From positions 378,260 to 442,259 of the forward strand of contig NW_006920880.1 in NCBI RefSeq assembly GCF_000417875.1: 64,000 nt of DNA, written 5' to 3'. The position numbers were made by a program, and so were the translations under genes. Of this stretch, positions 48,579 to 58,744 are shown piece after piece. How positions within the stretch are numbered: the stretch's first letter is position 1; each line of letters begins with the position of its first letter. Source of the DNA: Pseudozyma flocculosa PF-1. Taxonomy: Eukaryota; Basidiomycota; Ustilaginomycetes; Ustilaginales; Ustilaginaceae. Below the pieces are notes generated by a model. It ran no database searches. It saw nothing but the letters and a program-made list of their open reading frames with translations, and was not told where the DNA came from.

Positions 48579-51500
48579 ATGGCGGGACGACTTCAGGGCG
48601 GTCGACCGTTGCCCCAGCCTCCCTTCAGCCCGTCGGGCTACTACCACAACGACGCCGCGTGGTACGAGCACGAGGAGCGAATGAGGCCTTCATACATTCA
48701 ACAGCCACCCATCAGCCCGTCAGCCAGATACAACCAGCTCTACAGCCAGCAGCAGCACCAACAGCAGCAGCAGCGGCCCATGTATCAGCCGCAGCAGCCG
48801 TCCCAGCAGGCCATGCTGCCGCCTCAGAACACCTACCAGCCCTACCAGCAGCCAGGCCAGCCCGTCTACGGCGGTGGCGCCTCGTATGCTCCCCGGCCCG
48901 GCCAAGGCCGAAGCCAGAGCCCCGTTGTCCCCGGCAGCTTTCCGAACCCCTATGAGTCGGCGGGTCGATCCCGCTTCGCGCAGGGGCAGCGGGACGACCC
49001 GGACGACATGCCCAGGTCCACAGTCAAGGGAAGCGCCTTTATGGTGAGTCGCAAAGGAGAGGAGGCCATTCGCGCTGTCTCCGCGCCTCTGACATCCTCT
49101 TGCCCGGATCTTGCCCATGCCTTGCCCACGCGCGCAGCACAAGGGCTTCTGGGACATCATGTCGCTCGTCAACAACCAAGGAGCATCGCGACTGGCGCCT
49201 CCCACACAGGCCATCACGGCGCCATCGAGCCCAGGACGGCTACGGGCTACGCTGTCAAAGGCCACCGGCGGCTTCAGGAGGAACAGCATCGAGCCGTTTC
49301 AGGCCGGCCCGGAGTACGGCGGCAAGCCGGCTCAGTCGCCCTCGAAGGCAACGCGGGACGCCTCGACTGCCCCCGCGCCCGGGGCCTATCCTGCCACTCA
49401 CGCCCCGGCCTCGTCTGGCATCGGAGCGGCGCTCTTTGGCGGGGCGGTGATGGGTCCGCGTGCGCAAAAGAAGCGGATAAGCGTCGACATGGTGAGCGCG
49501 CCTCGCCCGCAGAGCTTCGTGCACGCCGCCCATGCCAGCGACGCCGAGCAGGCCGAGGAGATTCTGCTACGCTGGAGCCGGGACGGCATGGGCAAGGTGG
49601 CGAACCCGGACTGGGTCGAGCCCATCAAAGAGGCGCTGAGGATGCAGGCCGCTCGGAACCAGGCCGAGGCCATCGCCCAGGTCCAGGCCGCGCTGCACCA
49701 GGAGAGCCAGATCAACGACAACCCTCGCCAGCTGCACATCGTCAATGGCGCCCCCTCGCAGAGCTCGACTATCACCACCACCACGGCCACGGCGGGCCAC
49801 AGCCAGCTGACGATCCCGAGCCCGGGAACGTACAAGGGCACCTACTTTGGCAACGGCGGCGCACCTACCACGCCGCGGGGAGGCGAGGTATTTGCCGGCA
49901 TCGCCGAAGAGACGCGCGGCTCGGATGGAGAGCCGCTCGAGGCGGCCATGCAGGCGCAGATGAACCTCGGCGCACCCCCCGAGTCGCCTCGCAGCGCCGC
50001 GCCGCCGCCGACGCTGCGGCCGGCCACGGTGCGGACCAACACCGCCGGCACCCTCCTCCTCAACCCGTCCCCAGGCATCCCCGACGATGCCCGCGGCGTG
50101 CCAGACTACATGCAGTACCGGCCCCCTTCGCCGGACCGCCCGCCCGCGACCAAGCCGATCGACGGCCTGCCCGGAGGCGCCCCCGGCGGCATCAATGCTC
50201 TCTTCGAGCCGCCAAAGGCCGAGCGGCCCGAGTCGATGGTGGTGCTCGACAGCCTGCGCAGCGTCGAGTCGGCCGGACTGTCGCAGCTCACCATTCAGCC
50301 CGACCTGATGCGCGGCGCCAACGTGCGGCCCAGCCTCGAGACGGTCGAGAAGAGCGTGGCGGCCAAAATCTACTTTGAGAACCTCTACTTTGGCATCCTC
50401 AAGAAGCCAAAGGCACGCGACACGCGGCGCGCGGGCCTTGAGGCCGAGCTGGCCGCGCTCAGGATTCCTGAGACGGCAAAGGAGCAGATCCGTCAGGCCT
50501 GGATGGCCAACGAGACAAAGTACCTGCGCGACATGAGGGCGCGCGTCAACGTCAACAGCTTTGTCAAGCTCAAGACCATCGGGCACGGCGCGTTTGGCGT
50601 CGTCGCCCTGTGCCGCGAGAAGGGCACCGGCGAGCTGTTTGCCATGAAGCAGCTGCGCAAGGCCGACATGCTGCGCAAGGGCCAGGAGGGCCACGTTCGC
50701 GCCGAGAGGGACCTCATGACGAGCGCCAGCGCCAGCGCCAATGCCCGGTGGATCGTCAAGCTCGTCTACAGCTTCCAGGACGTCGACCACCTCTACCTCA
50801 TCATGGAGTTCATGGGCGGCGGCGACCTGCTCAACCTGCTCATCGAGAAGGACATCTTCGAAGAGGACTTTGCGCGCTTCTACGTCGCCGAGATGATCCT
50901 CGCCATCCACGAGGCCCACAGCCTGGGCTACATCCACCGCGACATCAAGCCCGACAACTTCCTCTACTCGTCCGACGGCCACATCCGCCTCGCTGACTTT
51001 GGCCTCTGCCAGTCGTTCCACTGGGCCCACGACGGGGCCTACTACGATCAGCAGCGCCGAAACCTGCTCAAGAAGCACGGCATCGACCTCGAAGACTCGC
51101 ACGCCGGCGCCGGCGTCAGGCGCCGTGCCCAGGCGGGCGGCAACCCGAGGATGGGCGCCGGCCTCAACGACAAGGAGCTCATCGACGTCATGAGCGATCG
51201 CAACCCGGATGGCACGCCCATGACCCATGTCCTGACGTGGCGCGAGAAGAACAAGAAGAAGATCGCCTACTCGGTCGTGGGCACCAACAACTACATGGCG
51301 CCAGAGGTGCTACGCGGCCTCGGCTACGACCAGGCGTGCGATTGGTGGTCGCTCGGCGTCATCGTCTTTGAGATGCTCTTCGGCTACCCGCCATTCGTCT
51401 CCAAGTCGAGGCACCTCACCCGGCAGAAGATCCTCAACTGGCGGCAGACGCTGCGCTTCCCGCCCAAGCCCAAGGTGTCGCGCGAGGCCGAGGACTTTAT

Positions 51501-52192
51501 CAAGCGGCTCGTCTGCGAGCGCGAGGATCGCCTCGGCAGCACTTCGAGCGCCTCGGTCAGTCGGCCCAACAGTGTGCTGCAGAACGCGCGGAGGTCCGGC
51601 TTCGCCGCCGGCGCAAACGCCGCGGGCGCCGCTCCGTCGGCGCCAGGCCTGCAGGACGGCGTCGAGGAGCTCATGTCGCACCCGTGGTTCCGCGGCATCG
51701 ACTGGAACAACCTCCACCGCGCCAAGGCTCCCTACCGCCCCGCACTGTCCCACGCCGCCGACACCAAGCACTTTGAGGACGACATCGAGGACGAGCCCCT
51801 CCCGGCGCCCGGCGCGGCCGAGAACCCCAACGCTGATCAGCCTCGAGACCCCATGCTGCGGGACAAGGAGCAAGGCCAGAAGCTGCTCGAGATGCGCAAG
51901 CAGCTCGCCTTTGTCGTGAGTATCGCCCGATGCGGCGGTACACTCAGCATCGCGTCCTGGTTTCTTTGCCAAGATGCAATCATACTGATGTGCTGACTGT
52001 TCCACCTTTCCCGCCTTGTCGCCACGCGAACAGGGCTACACGTTCAAGTCGCCAAAGTCGTTTGACCCGCGCACGCAGCTGGCCGACGAACGCAACGTCA
52101 TTGCAGCCGAGCAGGCCGCCGCCGAAGCCGCCCGCGGCCGGACCAGGGAGCCGACCGAAGGTGGAAGCCGCATCCGCAGCATGTCGATGTGA
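48579..52192 (+). CDS. UKC1: NDR/LATS-family kinase (Ukc1/Cot1/Orb6/Cbk1 type)
   Basis: Three exons: 48579-49043, 49138-51915, 52034-52192; introns 94 and 118 nt; 1133 residues. The first 500 residues are Gln/Pro/Ser-rich and disordered. An N-terminal Mob-binding region follows (KIYFENLYFGILK, MRARVNVNSFVKLK). The kinase domain starts near 630: GHGAFGVV, K659 in AMKQL, HRDIKPDN with D757, DFGLCQSF. It has the long NDR-type insertion before the activation segment, with IAYSVVGTNNYMAPE (S867). The C-terminal hydrophobic motif begins exon 3: GYTFKSP with T1084. These kinases with Mob partners drive polarised growth and cell separation; in Ustilago maydis Ukc1 is needed for morphology and virulence. 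Kinase class is certain; the symbol follows the smut orthologue by inference. Confidence 0.94.
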
Positions 52193-52919
52193 TGTCGAGG
52201 GTATCAGACGGGATACGCTGTCCGTCGGTTTCTGCCTGTTTGTCTTTTGCCTGAGCTTGGGCTGGCCTGGCCTGGCCTGCTTCGCTCGCTCGCTCTCACA
52301 TCTTCCTTTGCTTCCGAGTCTATCCCGACTGTCACGACCTCATCACGACCAAGTTAGAGCGCCCGCTTGACACGATGCACGCGTTCACGTATCCTTTGGC
52401 AGACCCTCCAATCTGAGCCGTTTGGCCGCACTGCCTGCACTGCCGCCGTCGTGTGCTTTGCAGCGCGGCGCAGACTGTGGGGTAGCGTAGTCCTGTCCAG
52501 ATCGCAAGCCTTTGTAGAGCAGGAGCGTCGATGCAGCTCTCTGAGCGGGACCGCCGACGTCATGATGGCAGGCACGTTTGGCCAAGCTGATCTCGTTCGG
52601 CGTCTCTCAAAGTCTCGCCATGGGATTCCCGTCGTGGCGCAAGCCAATGACGACTGGGTAAGTGCTGCCAGGGGCTACTCTCTTTGCCCGCATGGATGAG
52701 GTGGGAGCTCGCAGCGAACACACAGCGGCGAGCGGAGACGCTTTGGGATTCAGGAGCAGATGGGATGAGCGGATACACTCTGGAAGGGAGGAGGGAGACG
52801 ACGAGGACGAGGACGAGGATATGGAGAAGGACGGTCCGCGACCGAGATGGAGCGCGGACGAGCCCGACGGGCTTCAGCTCCTCGTGCCGATGCGACGCAG
52901 GCCATGCGACGGGATGGCT
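52193..52919. other. Spacer between NDR kinase and secreted-protein cluster
   Basis: No gene seen. A GCCTGG tandem lies at about 52262-52280 in the likely 3' UTR of the kinase gene. From about 52350 the sequence becomes less GC-rich, marking the edge of the secreted-protein cluster. Confidence 0.55.
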
Positions 52920-53436
52920 CTACTGCGGCTTGCCGGCGTGGAACTCGCCCCAGGTGACGGTGATGCCCCAGCAACGGGCGTCTTTGCCTGTGATGCAGAT
53001 TTAGGGGGGGAGGATCATGTCAGTTCGCCGCAGGTGGTGCCGATTCACAACTCCCTGAGTCGGTGCGTACTGCTGGCAGCCCCTCCAAAGGTGCTCCTTG
53101 ACCCACCTCGTCTCGGCACCCACATCCGAGAGCTTGCCAACGAGCAGCCCCGATGACAAGGCTAGAGCTTTTCACATCGTACGATGTGCTGACCGGGAGA
53201 CAGAATCGACCGTAAGAAGAGCCGGCGCGGCAACGCTGACGGGGCGCGGCCGACGCGGCACCGAGCGCGCCTTTGCCCGTAGATCCTTTGCTACCGGAAC
53301 AGCGCCGACTCGCCGTCCGTTCCGGTGGGCAGATGTAGATGGCGCCGTTGCCGTCGACGTTGGCGTGGTGCGCCAGGCCGCTGACGGCGCTGGCCATCGA
53401 GGCGGCGAGGATCATAAAGGTGCCGGTGATCTTCAT
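52920..53436 (-). CDS. Candidate secreted effector 1 (divergent family member)
   Basis: Signal peptide MKITGTFMILAASMASAVSG, then a short Cys-containing mature protein. My preferred model is 53436-53124 joined to 52987-52920 (GTGGGT donor, CACAG acceptor, 136-nt phase-1 intron), 126 residues. The last exon encodes CWGITVTWGEFHAGKPQ before TAG and matches the position of the last exon in the four paralogues. An alternative donor (GTAGCA at 53294) gives only 69 residues. Without splicing the frame runs to a stop at 53020, missing the exon-2 motif. The middle of the protein is poorly related to the others, with NGAIYICP in place of their Leu/Ile-Cys motif, so it may be fast-evolving or decaying. 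Unknown function, predicted extracellular. Confidence 0.6.
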
Positions 53437-54355
53437 CTTGACTGCTTTCGGAAAGGAAAGGGAGGGTTGAGGAGAGGACGGGAGGGGTAAAGGTCTAGAG
53501 GGACGGGAGGAGACACGGGAGGGTGGGGGATGGATCGACGATTCTCAGTCGACTCGCTCAAGCCTTTATGTACTTGTAGGCGACGGTGCACCCCAAGCCT
53601 TGCTCTGGCCGACGAACATCCTGACCAGCCCCATATCGCCGCTCCCCTCTGCAGACGGCAGCCGCTCAGGGGCAACCGCTTTCCGCGCCCCACTTCCGCG
53701 AAACGCGCTAGGAGGGGATCCCCGCGCAGGTAGAAGGGTCATCTGCAACGGAAGCTGCGCGACACCGCGAACGGCAAAGTGGGTCGTGAGGTACGAATTG
53801 GGCTGTCACCATCGTCAGGGATGTCGATCCGTTCCGAACCTCATTAAAAGAATTGTACATACACAGCGGCGAAGGCCATGCAGCGCTCAATTGACGGGTA
53901 CAGCCGCGGCTGCAAGCAGCATGTCCTGTGTGGGCCAAAGCATCCGAGGCGGAGGAGCCGATCTCAGCAGCTCAAACAGGAAGGGGACCCAGCTGGGCTT
54001 CACTACCAGGCTACGGTACCGTACGCACGCCCACAAATGCAAGCATGTGTAGCAACGCGGAGAGCATCCACCTCTCAAACACAGGCGTCGCGGCGAGGGC
54101 ATATGAGAGATGTCGAGAACACGGGTTGATCGGAGTGAAGGCTGATCTTTTGTTTCGTCTGGGTTAGACAGAACCCGATACAGCACGTCTGTGGTACATG
54201 GACGGGGAACTCGCGCCCACAATATGGGACCCAAGGCTCGCAGAGCGGGAGGCGCAACAGCTCCTGCACGCTTGGCGATCCTATAACCGAGCGCAATATG
54301 GTCGCGTCGATCGTCCAAATACGAGCACGCCCTTGGCGAAGCGATAGCGGAGACC
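53437..54355. other. Intergenic spacer within the secreted-protein cluster
   Basis: No further gene recognised. It is AT-richer than the rest of the window and includes TTGTACATACACAG near 53851-53864 and a CATAAA-like element at about 53565-53570, some 130 bases upstream of candidate effector 1. Confidence 0.5.
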
Positions 54356-54925
54356 TTAGTCGGTGAGCGGAGAGAATTGGCCAATCTCAGTGTAGTGCTC
54401 TCGTCCCTTGGTGTCAACTGCGGTCATGGGTTGTCAAGGGGCATGTGAAGGCGGTGTAAGCGCGATTAGCTGGAGACTCCTCTTTGTCCACGCGCCGTGT
54501 GGGACTCGTTTGCGCTGACGACACTGACTGTAGATAGCGATGGGGCCTCCCTTGCCTTTGCGGTTGTTGTTGGGGTCGTTGAGGAGGTGCGCCAGAGACT
54601 CGAGGTCCTCCTTGGTTCGACCGGGGGTCGGATCCTCGAAGCAGACGGTGTACTTGAGGTGAGGGACCTCAACGAGGAGGTTGTGCTTCCACTTGGCGGC
54701 AAAGTGATACTTGTGGTGCTTCTTTCCGTACGCCAGGCCGTACTGCCAGCTCAAATCCTTGTTGCGGAACTGCCAGGACCTGTCCGTGCACAGCCGCACC
54801 TTGTTCTCCGGCGTCAGGCTGATGTCGAGCTTGGCACCATCAGCGAGCCTGGCCTCCATCCAAGCACCGTTGACCAGGGTGGTGACCGAGGCGGTAAGGA
54901 ATAGGAAAGTACCGAAGAACTTCAT
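54356..54925 (-). CDS. Candidate secreted effector 2
   Basis: Exons 54925-54529 and 54417-54356, joined by a 111-nt phase-1 intron with an unusual GTCAGT donor and GCAG acceptor; 152 residues. The signal peptide MKFFGTFLFLTASVTTLVNG is followed by a mature protein of about 130 residues. Family features: GAKLDISLTPENKVRLC (beta-like segment into Leu-Cys), SWQF, a basic aromatic middle (GKKHHKYHFAAKW), YTVCFED and a helix TKEDLESLAHLL. Exon 2 gives HYTEIGQFSPLTD. It keeps only the outer two cysteines; the central pair seen in members 3-5 is absent. Predicted to be secreted; function unknown. A 16-bp tandem repeat lies 83-114 bases upstream of the ATG. Confidence 0.78.
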
Positions 54926-56093
54926 CGTGGAGTTGCTGTCAGGAAGAGGACGAGGAGGGGGGAGGTGTGGTGAGGGTGGAGAAAGGGATGGTGGACGGCA
55001 GTGGTCGGGTCGATCGAGGGCCTGGTCGATCGAGGGCCTGGTCAAATACTTTTGCGTCGACAGAAAAACAGGGCACAGCCTCCTCGGTTGCCCACCTCAT
55101 CCATCGACTGGCCCCACCTCCGAAGACAAGTGGTTGGTCCGCAACGACAACTTTAGGATTGCGCCACCAGGTGGGCCATGGGCAGCGAAGCCGTCGACAG
55201 TCGGGCCGCATCGAAATCAAATGAGCCTCGTTCAAGAGCCGGGCAGCCCACTAGCCTTGGCAGCAAGCCGCAAGTTGGCTGATGCGGTCAGGGTCACCAG
55301 AGTGGGGCACGCCGGCGGTGGGGCGAACTGAGAGGACCGAACCAGACAAGGCAGCGTCGATCGATACACGAGTTGTTCTTTCCCGTACCTTCCGGCAACG
55401 GGTCCCACGCCGGCCATGGATGTCTCCTCCGACCCTAGCAGATGAGATCACTTCCGTGCTTGCTGTCGGTCAGTTTCTAGCGACGCATCGCTGCAGCAAG
55501 AAGATGAAGTTCGAGTTGGCAAAGGCTCGGACGTCAGCCACATCTTCGATGATGCGCTGGCTTGCACAGTTCCGGCTTCAGCTTCGCCGAGCTCATAAAG
55601 AGGGGGTCGTTCTGCAAATTTTGCGCAGAGAACGAGCCAAATCGGTTCGGTCTCTGCAACACAGTCGTCACTTTTCGTCACTCGGACAACAAGCGGGAAG
55701 GAGTCACGTGTCTCCGAGAAGAGTAGGAGACGTGGGAGGAAGAGGGAAGTTTGCGAGTGCTAGTTGGGGGATGCGTTTCGAAGCGGTGTAGGGTCATCCG
55801 TGGCTGCACGCGCGACGACTGGCTAGGGCTTGCGAGGTCAGCCAGACGAGGTCAGCGCGGCTGGATGGCTCGCTCGGGCCGAGCTTGCATTCAAGCGCTG
55901 CTTCGACGAAGGGTGGTGAGCGGCTCCATCCTATCGGCCTCGAGAAAAGTACTTGAGGTGGACATCGTGCTTTCCAGCCGCTAGAAATGAAGGACGCCAT
56001 ATCGCTCGATACCGACGACCCTTGGCGGGCGCAAACGCTCCCGCGCGAGGCCCGCTTGGTATTTGCCGAGCTGTCACCCAAAGAGCGGCTTGA
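54926..56093. other. Intergenic spacer within the secreted-protein cluster
   Basis: No further gene recognised on either strand. The tandem repeat at 55008-55039 is the only clear structure. Confidence 0.5.
55008..55039. repeat. Two perfect copies of a 16-bp unit upstream of effector 2
   Basis: GGTCGATCGAGGGCCT is repeated twice back to back and followed by a partial third copy. Each unit holds the palindrome TCGATCGA. It lies 83-114 bases upstream of the effector 2 start codon. Confidence 0.85.
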
Positions 56094-56624
56094 TCAGTTA
56101 CCGACGAGGTGTGCGAGGTCTCCAAGGCGGTGAAGGCCAGACGCTAAAGAGGATCGAGATGGGCCCGGGGCAACGTTTTGTGCTCAGCGTTGTAAACCTG
56201 GTCTCAAAAGGTGCTCTCGGTGTGCAAACTCACATGTCTTGATGCGGAAATTAAGAGCGTTCTTTCCGCTTTCCAAAGCATCCACGAGGGGCTGGAGGTC
56301 GTTCGCGCCATGGCCAGGGCCGTGGGAGTAGCAGCTTACGGCGCTATCAGTAGGCTCGCTGTACCCAAAACAGGCTGCAGAGCCACAGGCTGCGGCTCGA
56401 GTCCAAGTGAATCTTCCTTGGCCGTATTCGAGGTTCTGCTGAACCTTGCCCGTGCTGTCGGTGAAGCTCCATGGATCCGCGGTCAGGCAGATGCCGAGGT
56501 AGCCGCCACTGAGTTGGACGCTCAGTTTACCGACGCCGATGATATCGGCCAGGTAGCCTCCCTGACCGCGGACAGAGGCGGCCAGCATGCAGGATAGAAC
56601 GGCGAGGATATTGAGAAGCTTCAT
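56094..56624 (-). CDS. Candidate secreted effector 3
   Basis: Exons 56624-56234 and 56143-56094; 90-nt phase-1 intron (GTGAGT donor, TTTAG acceptor); 146 residues. Signal peptide MKLLNILAVLSCMLAASVRG. Mature protein: YLADIIGVGKLSVQLSGG, LGICLTADPWSF, then WTRAAACGSAACFGYSE with a C-x4-C pair, SCYSHG, and NDLQPLVDALESG. The intron falls after RIKT, and exon 2 encodes SSGLHRLGDLAHLVGN. This closely matches effector 4 in both halves, including the bases around the splice sites, so the splice model is well supported. Four cysteines suggest two disulphides. The intron also holds an in-frame stop if read through. Predicted extracellular; function unknown. Confidence 0.85.
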
Positions 56625-57427
56625 CTTGGAGCTGGACGAGCCGGATAGGGTGGACTCTTGGGGCAAGAATGGCCATTTTGGCCCTTGCTTTAATACCTTT
56701 TGAGCCATCGTCGATGGAGGGATCGATGAGGAGAGTCGCGCCAGCGCGAGCCGTCGAGGCGCTCATCGAGAGCAAGTCGGCCCCACATGTGGGGCGTATC
56801 AAGAAGGCCACAGGGTGCGGCTGGGGTGGGGAAGACCTCGGAAATCGAACGACTTGCCGGAGGTGGGCATCGCTACCATCGACGACCGAAGCGTAGCCGC
56901 AAGGCTGATTGCGAGGACGTGTAACATACGAGCCAGCACAGCGCAAGTCGCCCACCTGCACCGCCTACCCGTACTTTCGCAAACGCTTCCATATGAGGCA
57001 GTCCGAGCCTTTGAGGCGGTGGAGCTGAGCCCGACCCGCAGTGGGACTACGACCGCCTTGTCGTTGGGGACGGGTAGTGTCATCTTTACAGCCGGGGTGG
57101 GGGCGCACTTTGAACGACAAAGTGGGGTGCAGCCGTCCGTGAGGGCCTCGTATGAGCTGTGTGAGGAACATTTGCCGATGGATAGGCACGTCGTTGCAGG
57201 CACCAGACGAGCGCATAGCTCAATGCCGACAGAACATGTTCTCAGGAGGAAAATCACGAATGGACCGTCGGCTGTAAAAGGAGTAGGGCATACAAAGCGG
57301 GCACCATGCTCGAGGGTCGTACGAGAGCGGGCGGAGATCAGGTGCAGAGTCTCCGTCGAAGTCGCAGAACATGGGACGATAAAAACGGCTTTGAACAGGC
57401 GATCGCCCTTCTGGATGTCGACACGGC
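56625..57427. other. Intergenic spacer within the secreted-protein cluster
   Basis: No intact gene seen. On the minus strand around 56880-57100 a frame without an ATG start contains AVKMTLPVPND and several cysteines, a faint echo of effector 4; I do not annotate it as a gene. Confidence 0.45.
56688..56695 (-). promoter_or_regulatory. TATA-like element of effector 3
   Basis: TATTAAAG on the minus strand, 64-71 bases upstream of the start codon. The spacing is almost the same as that of the stronger element upstream of effector 4. Confidence 0.5.
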
Positions 57428-58023
57428 CTAGGTACCGTCGTTGCCCGAGCCCCCAGGCATGCCATCGTTGCCCGAACCGCCTTCAGGCGGGCTTCCGTCG
57501 CCGGCGAGAAAGGTTCCAATCTGGTGGAGGCCCGAAGCTGCAAAGCAACCAGCCCGCCTTGGACGGAGTTCAGCAAACGAAGTGGCGGCAAGAGATTCTC
57601 GATCCGATGCACGTCACACTCACAGGTCTTGACGCGCATGTGCTTGGTGATTCTTCCGCTGATCAGCGCTCGCATGAGGCTGTACAGATCGTCCATGGTC
57701 TTGCCAGGCCCAGAGAGGTAGCAGGCGCTTTGAGCCTCGGGGCTGTAGCGCAGACAACCCTGCTGGGGGCAGCTAGCGGAATCGACCCAACTGAAACCTC
57801 CCGGAGTGGACTTCAGGCTCCAGTCCGCCCTGCCGTCGTTGAAACTCCATTGCCTAGCGGGAAGGCAGATAGCGAGGGTGCCGATATCGGACACTGGAGA
57901 TGCCGGATTGAGCGCGACAGTCATCTTTCCTACTGCCTGGATGTCGGCGTGGTTGACTCGCTCGGCCCGGGCAGAGAAGGCCAACAGGATGGGAAGAGCC
58001 ACGAGGACATTGAGGGACTTCAT
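57428..58023 (-). CDS. Candidate secreted effector 4 with Gly-rich C-terminus
   Basis: Exons 58023-57624 and 57537-57428; 86-nt phase-1 intron (GTGAGT donor, TTTGCAG acceptor); 169 residues. Signal peptide MKSLNVLVALPILLAFSARA. Mature protein: ADIQAVGKMTVALNP, LAICLPARQWSFNDG, FSWVDSASCPQQGCLRYS (C-x4-C), SACYLSG, and the helix MDDLYSLMRALISG. The intron follows RVKT. Exon 2 reads SSGLHQIGTFLAGDG and then a glycine-rich tail with two copies of GGSGNDG. It is the closest relative of effector 3. A TATAAAAA element lies 61-68 bases upstream. Predicted extracellular; function unknown. Confidence 0.87.
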
Positions 58024-58744
58024 GTTGTAGTCGGATGATCGATATGAGGTGATAGGGGTCGGCTTCGTGGTCCAAGCTGCCCGTTTTTATACGTCTTTGG
58101 GAACATCGACAAGGTTGAGAGGCACCGTCGACCAAACTGCCAGCACAGCCTGCTTGCGCGCTCATCAATACAGTATTACATACGTAGGCCGGCGCAACAA
58201 GTGGGGCGATTCCGGGGGTGAATTGTCGATGATCGAGGAGTCGAAAACCATGAGCGCCGGAGGTGGGTCTCTCGTCGATGACAATGATGTTGGTATACAC
58301 CCTCGTGCTTGGCACAGTTCAGCGCCGGCGGGCGAGATGCCCGACCAATCAAGACCACACCCACCTGACTCGAGGGCGCCGGGACATGGCCCCACATCGC
58401 GCAGTGGTTGCCAGGGCGCTGTGTGCGTTCATAAGGAGATGGACCCGCACGAATGCGACAGCCCGACTCTCAAAGAGGACGGCTGAATCGATATCGTTGC
58501 TGTGATCCCCCACCGACCCAGGTCGACATCACGGTGGTTGCAGGCCAAACGAGTCATCATGACAGATCGTGGCCCTACACTCGCCCGGACCGTAAGTACA
58601 GTCGCAAGACGTAGACGGGCGACCCCCACGCTGGCTGCGGACTCGGTACAAGAAGCGAGCGAGCGACGAACCATAAATCGGCTGGTATGGAAAGCGATCG
58701 AATCCTCTCAGCTGTGAAGCCGTGCTAGCGAGCGCTGGGCGCGC
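58024..58744. other. Intergenic spacer within the secreted-protein cluster
   Basis: No gene seen apart from the promoter of effector 4 at its left edge. TATTACATACGTAG lies near 58171-58184. Confidence 0.5.
58084..58091 (-). promoter_or_regulatory. TATA box of effector 4
   Basis: TATAAAAA on the minus strand, 61-68 bases before the ATG, in otherwise GC-rich sequence. Confidence 0.65.

Noticed and set aside
56799..57257. Cysteine-rich minus-strand frame between effectors 3 and 4 as a sixth family member
   Set aside because: It opens with GTG, not ATG, lacks a convincing signal peptide and has only a faint AVKMT resemblance. At most a decayed relic.
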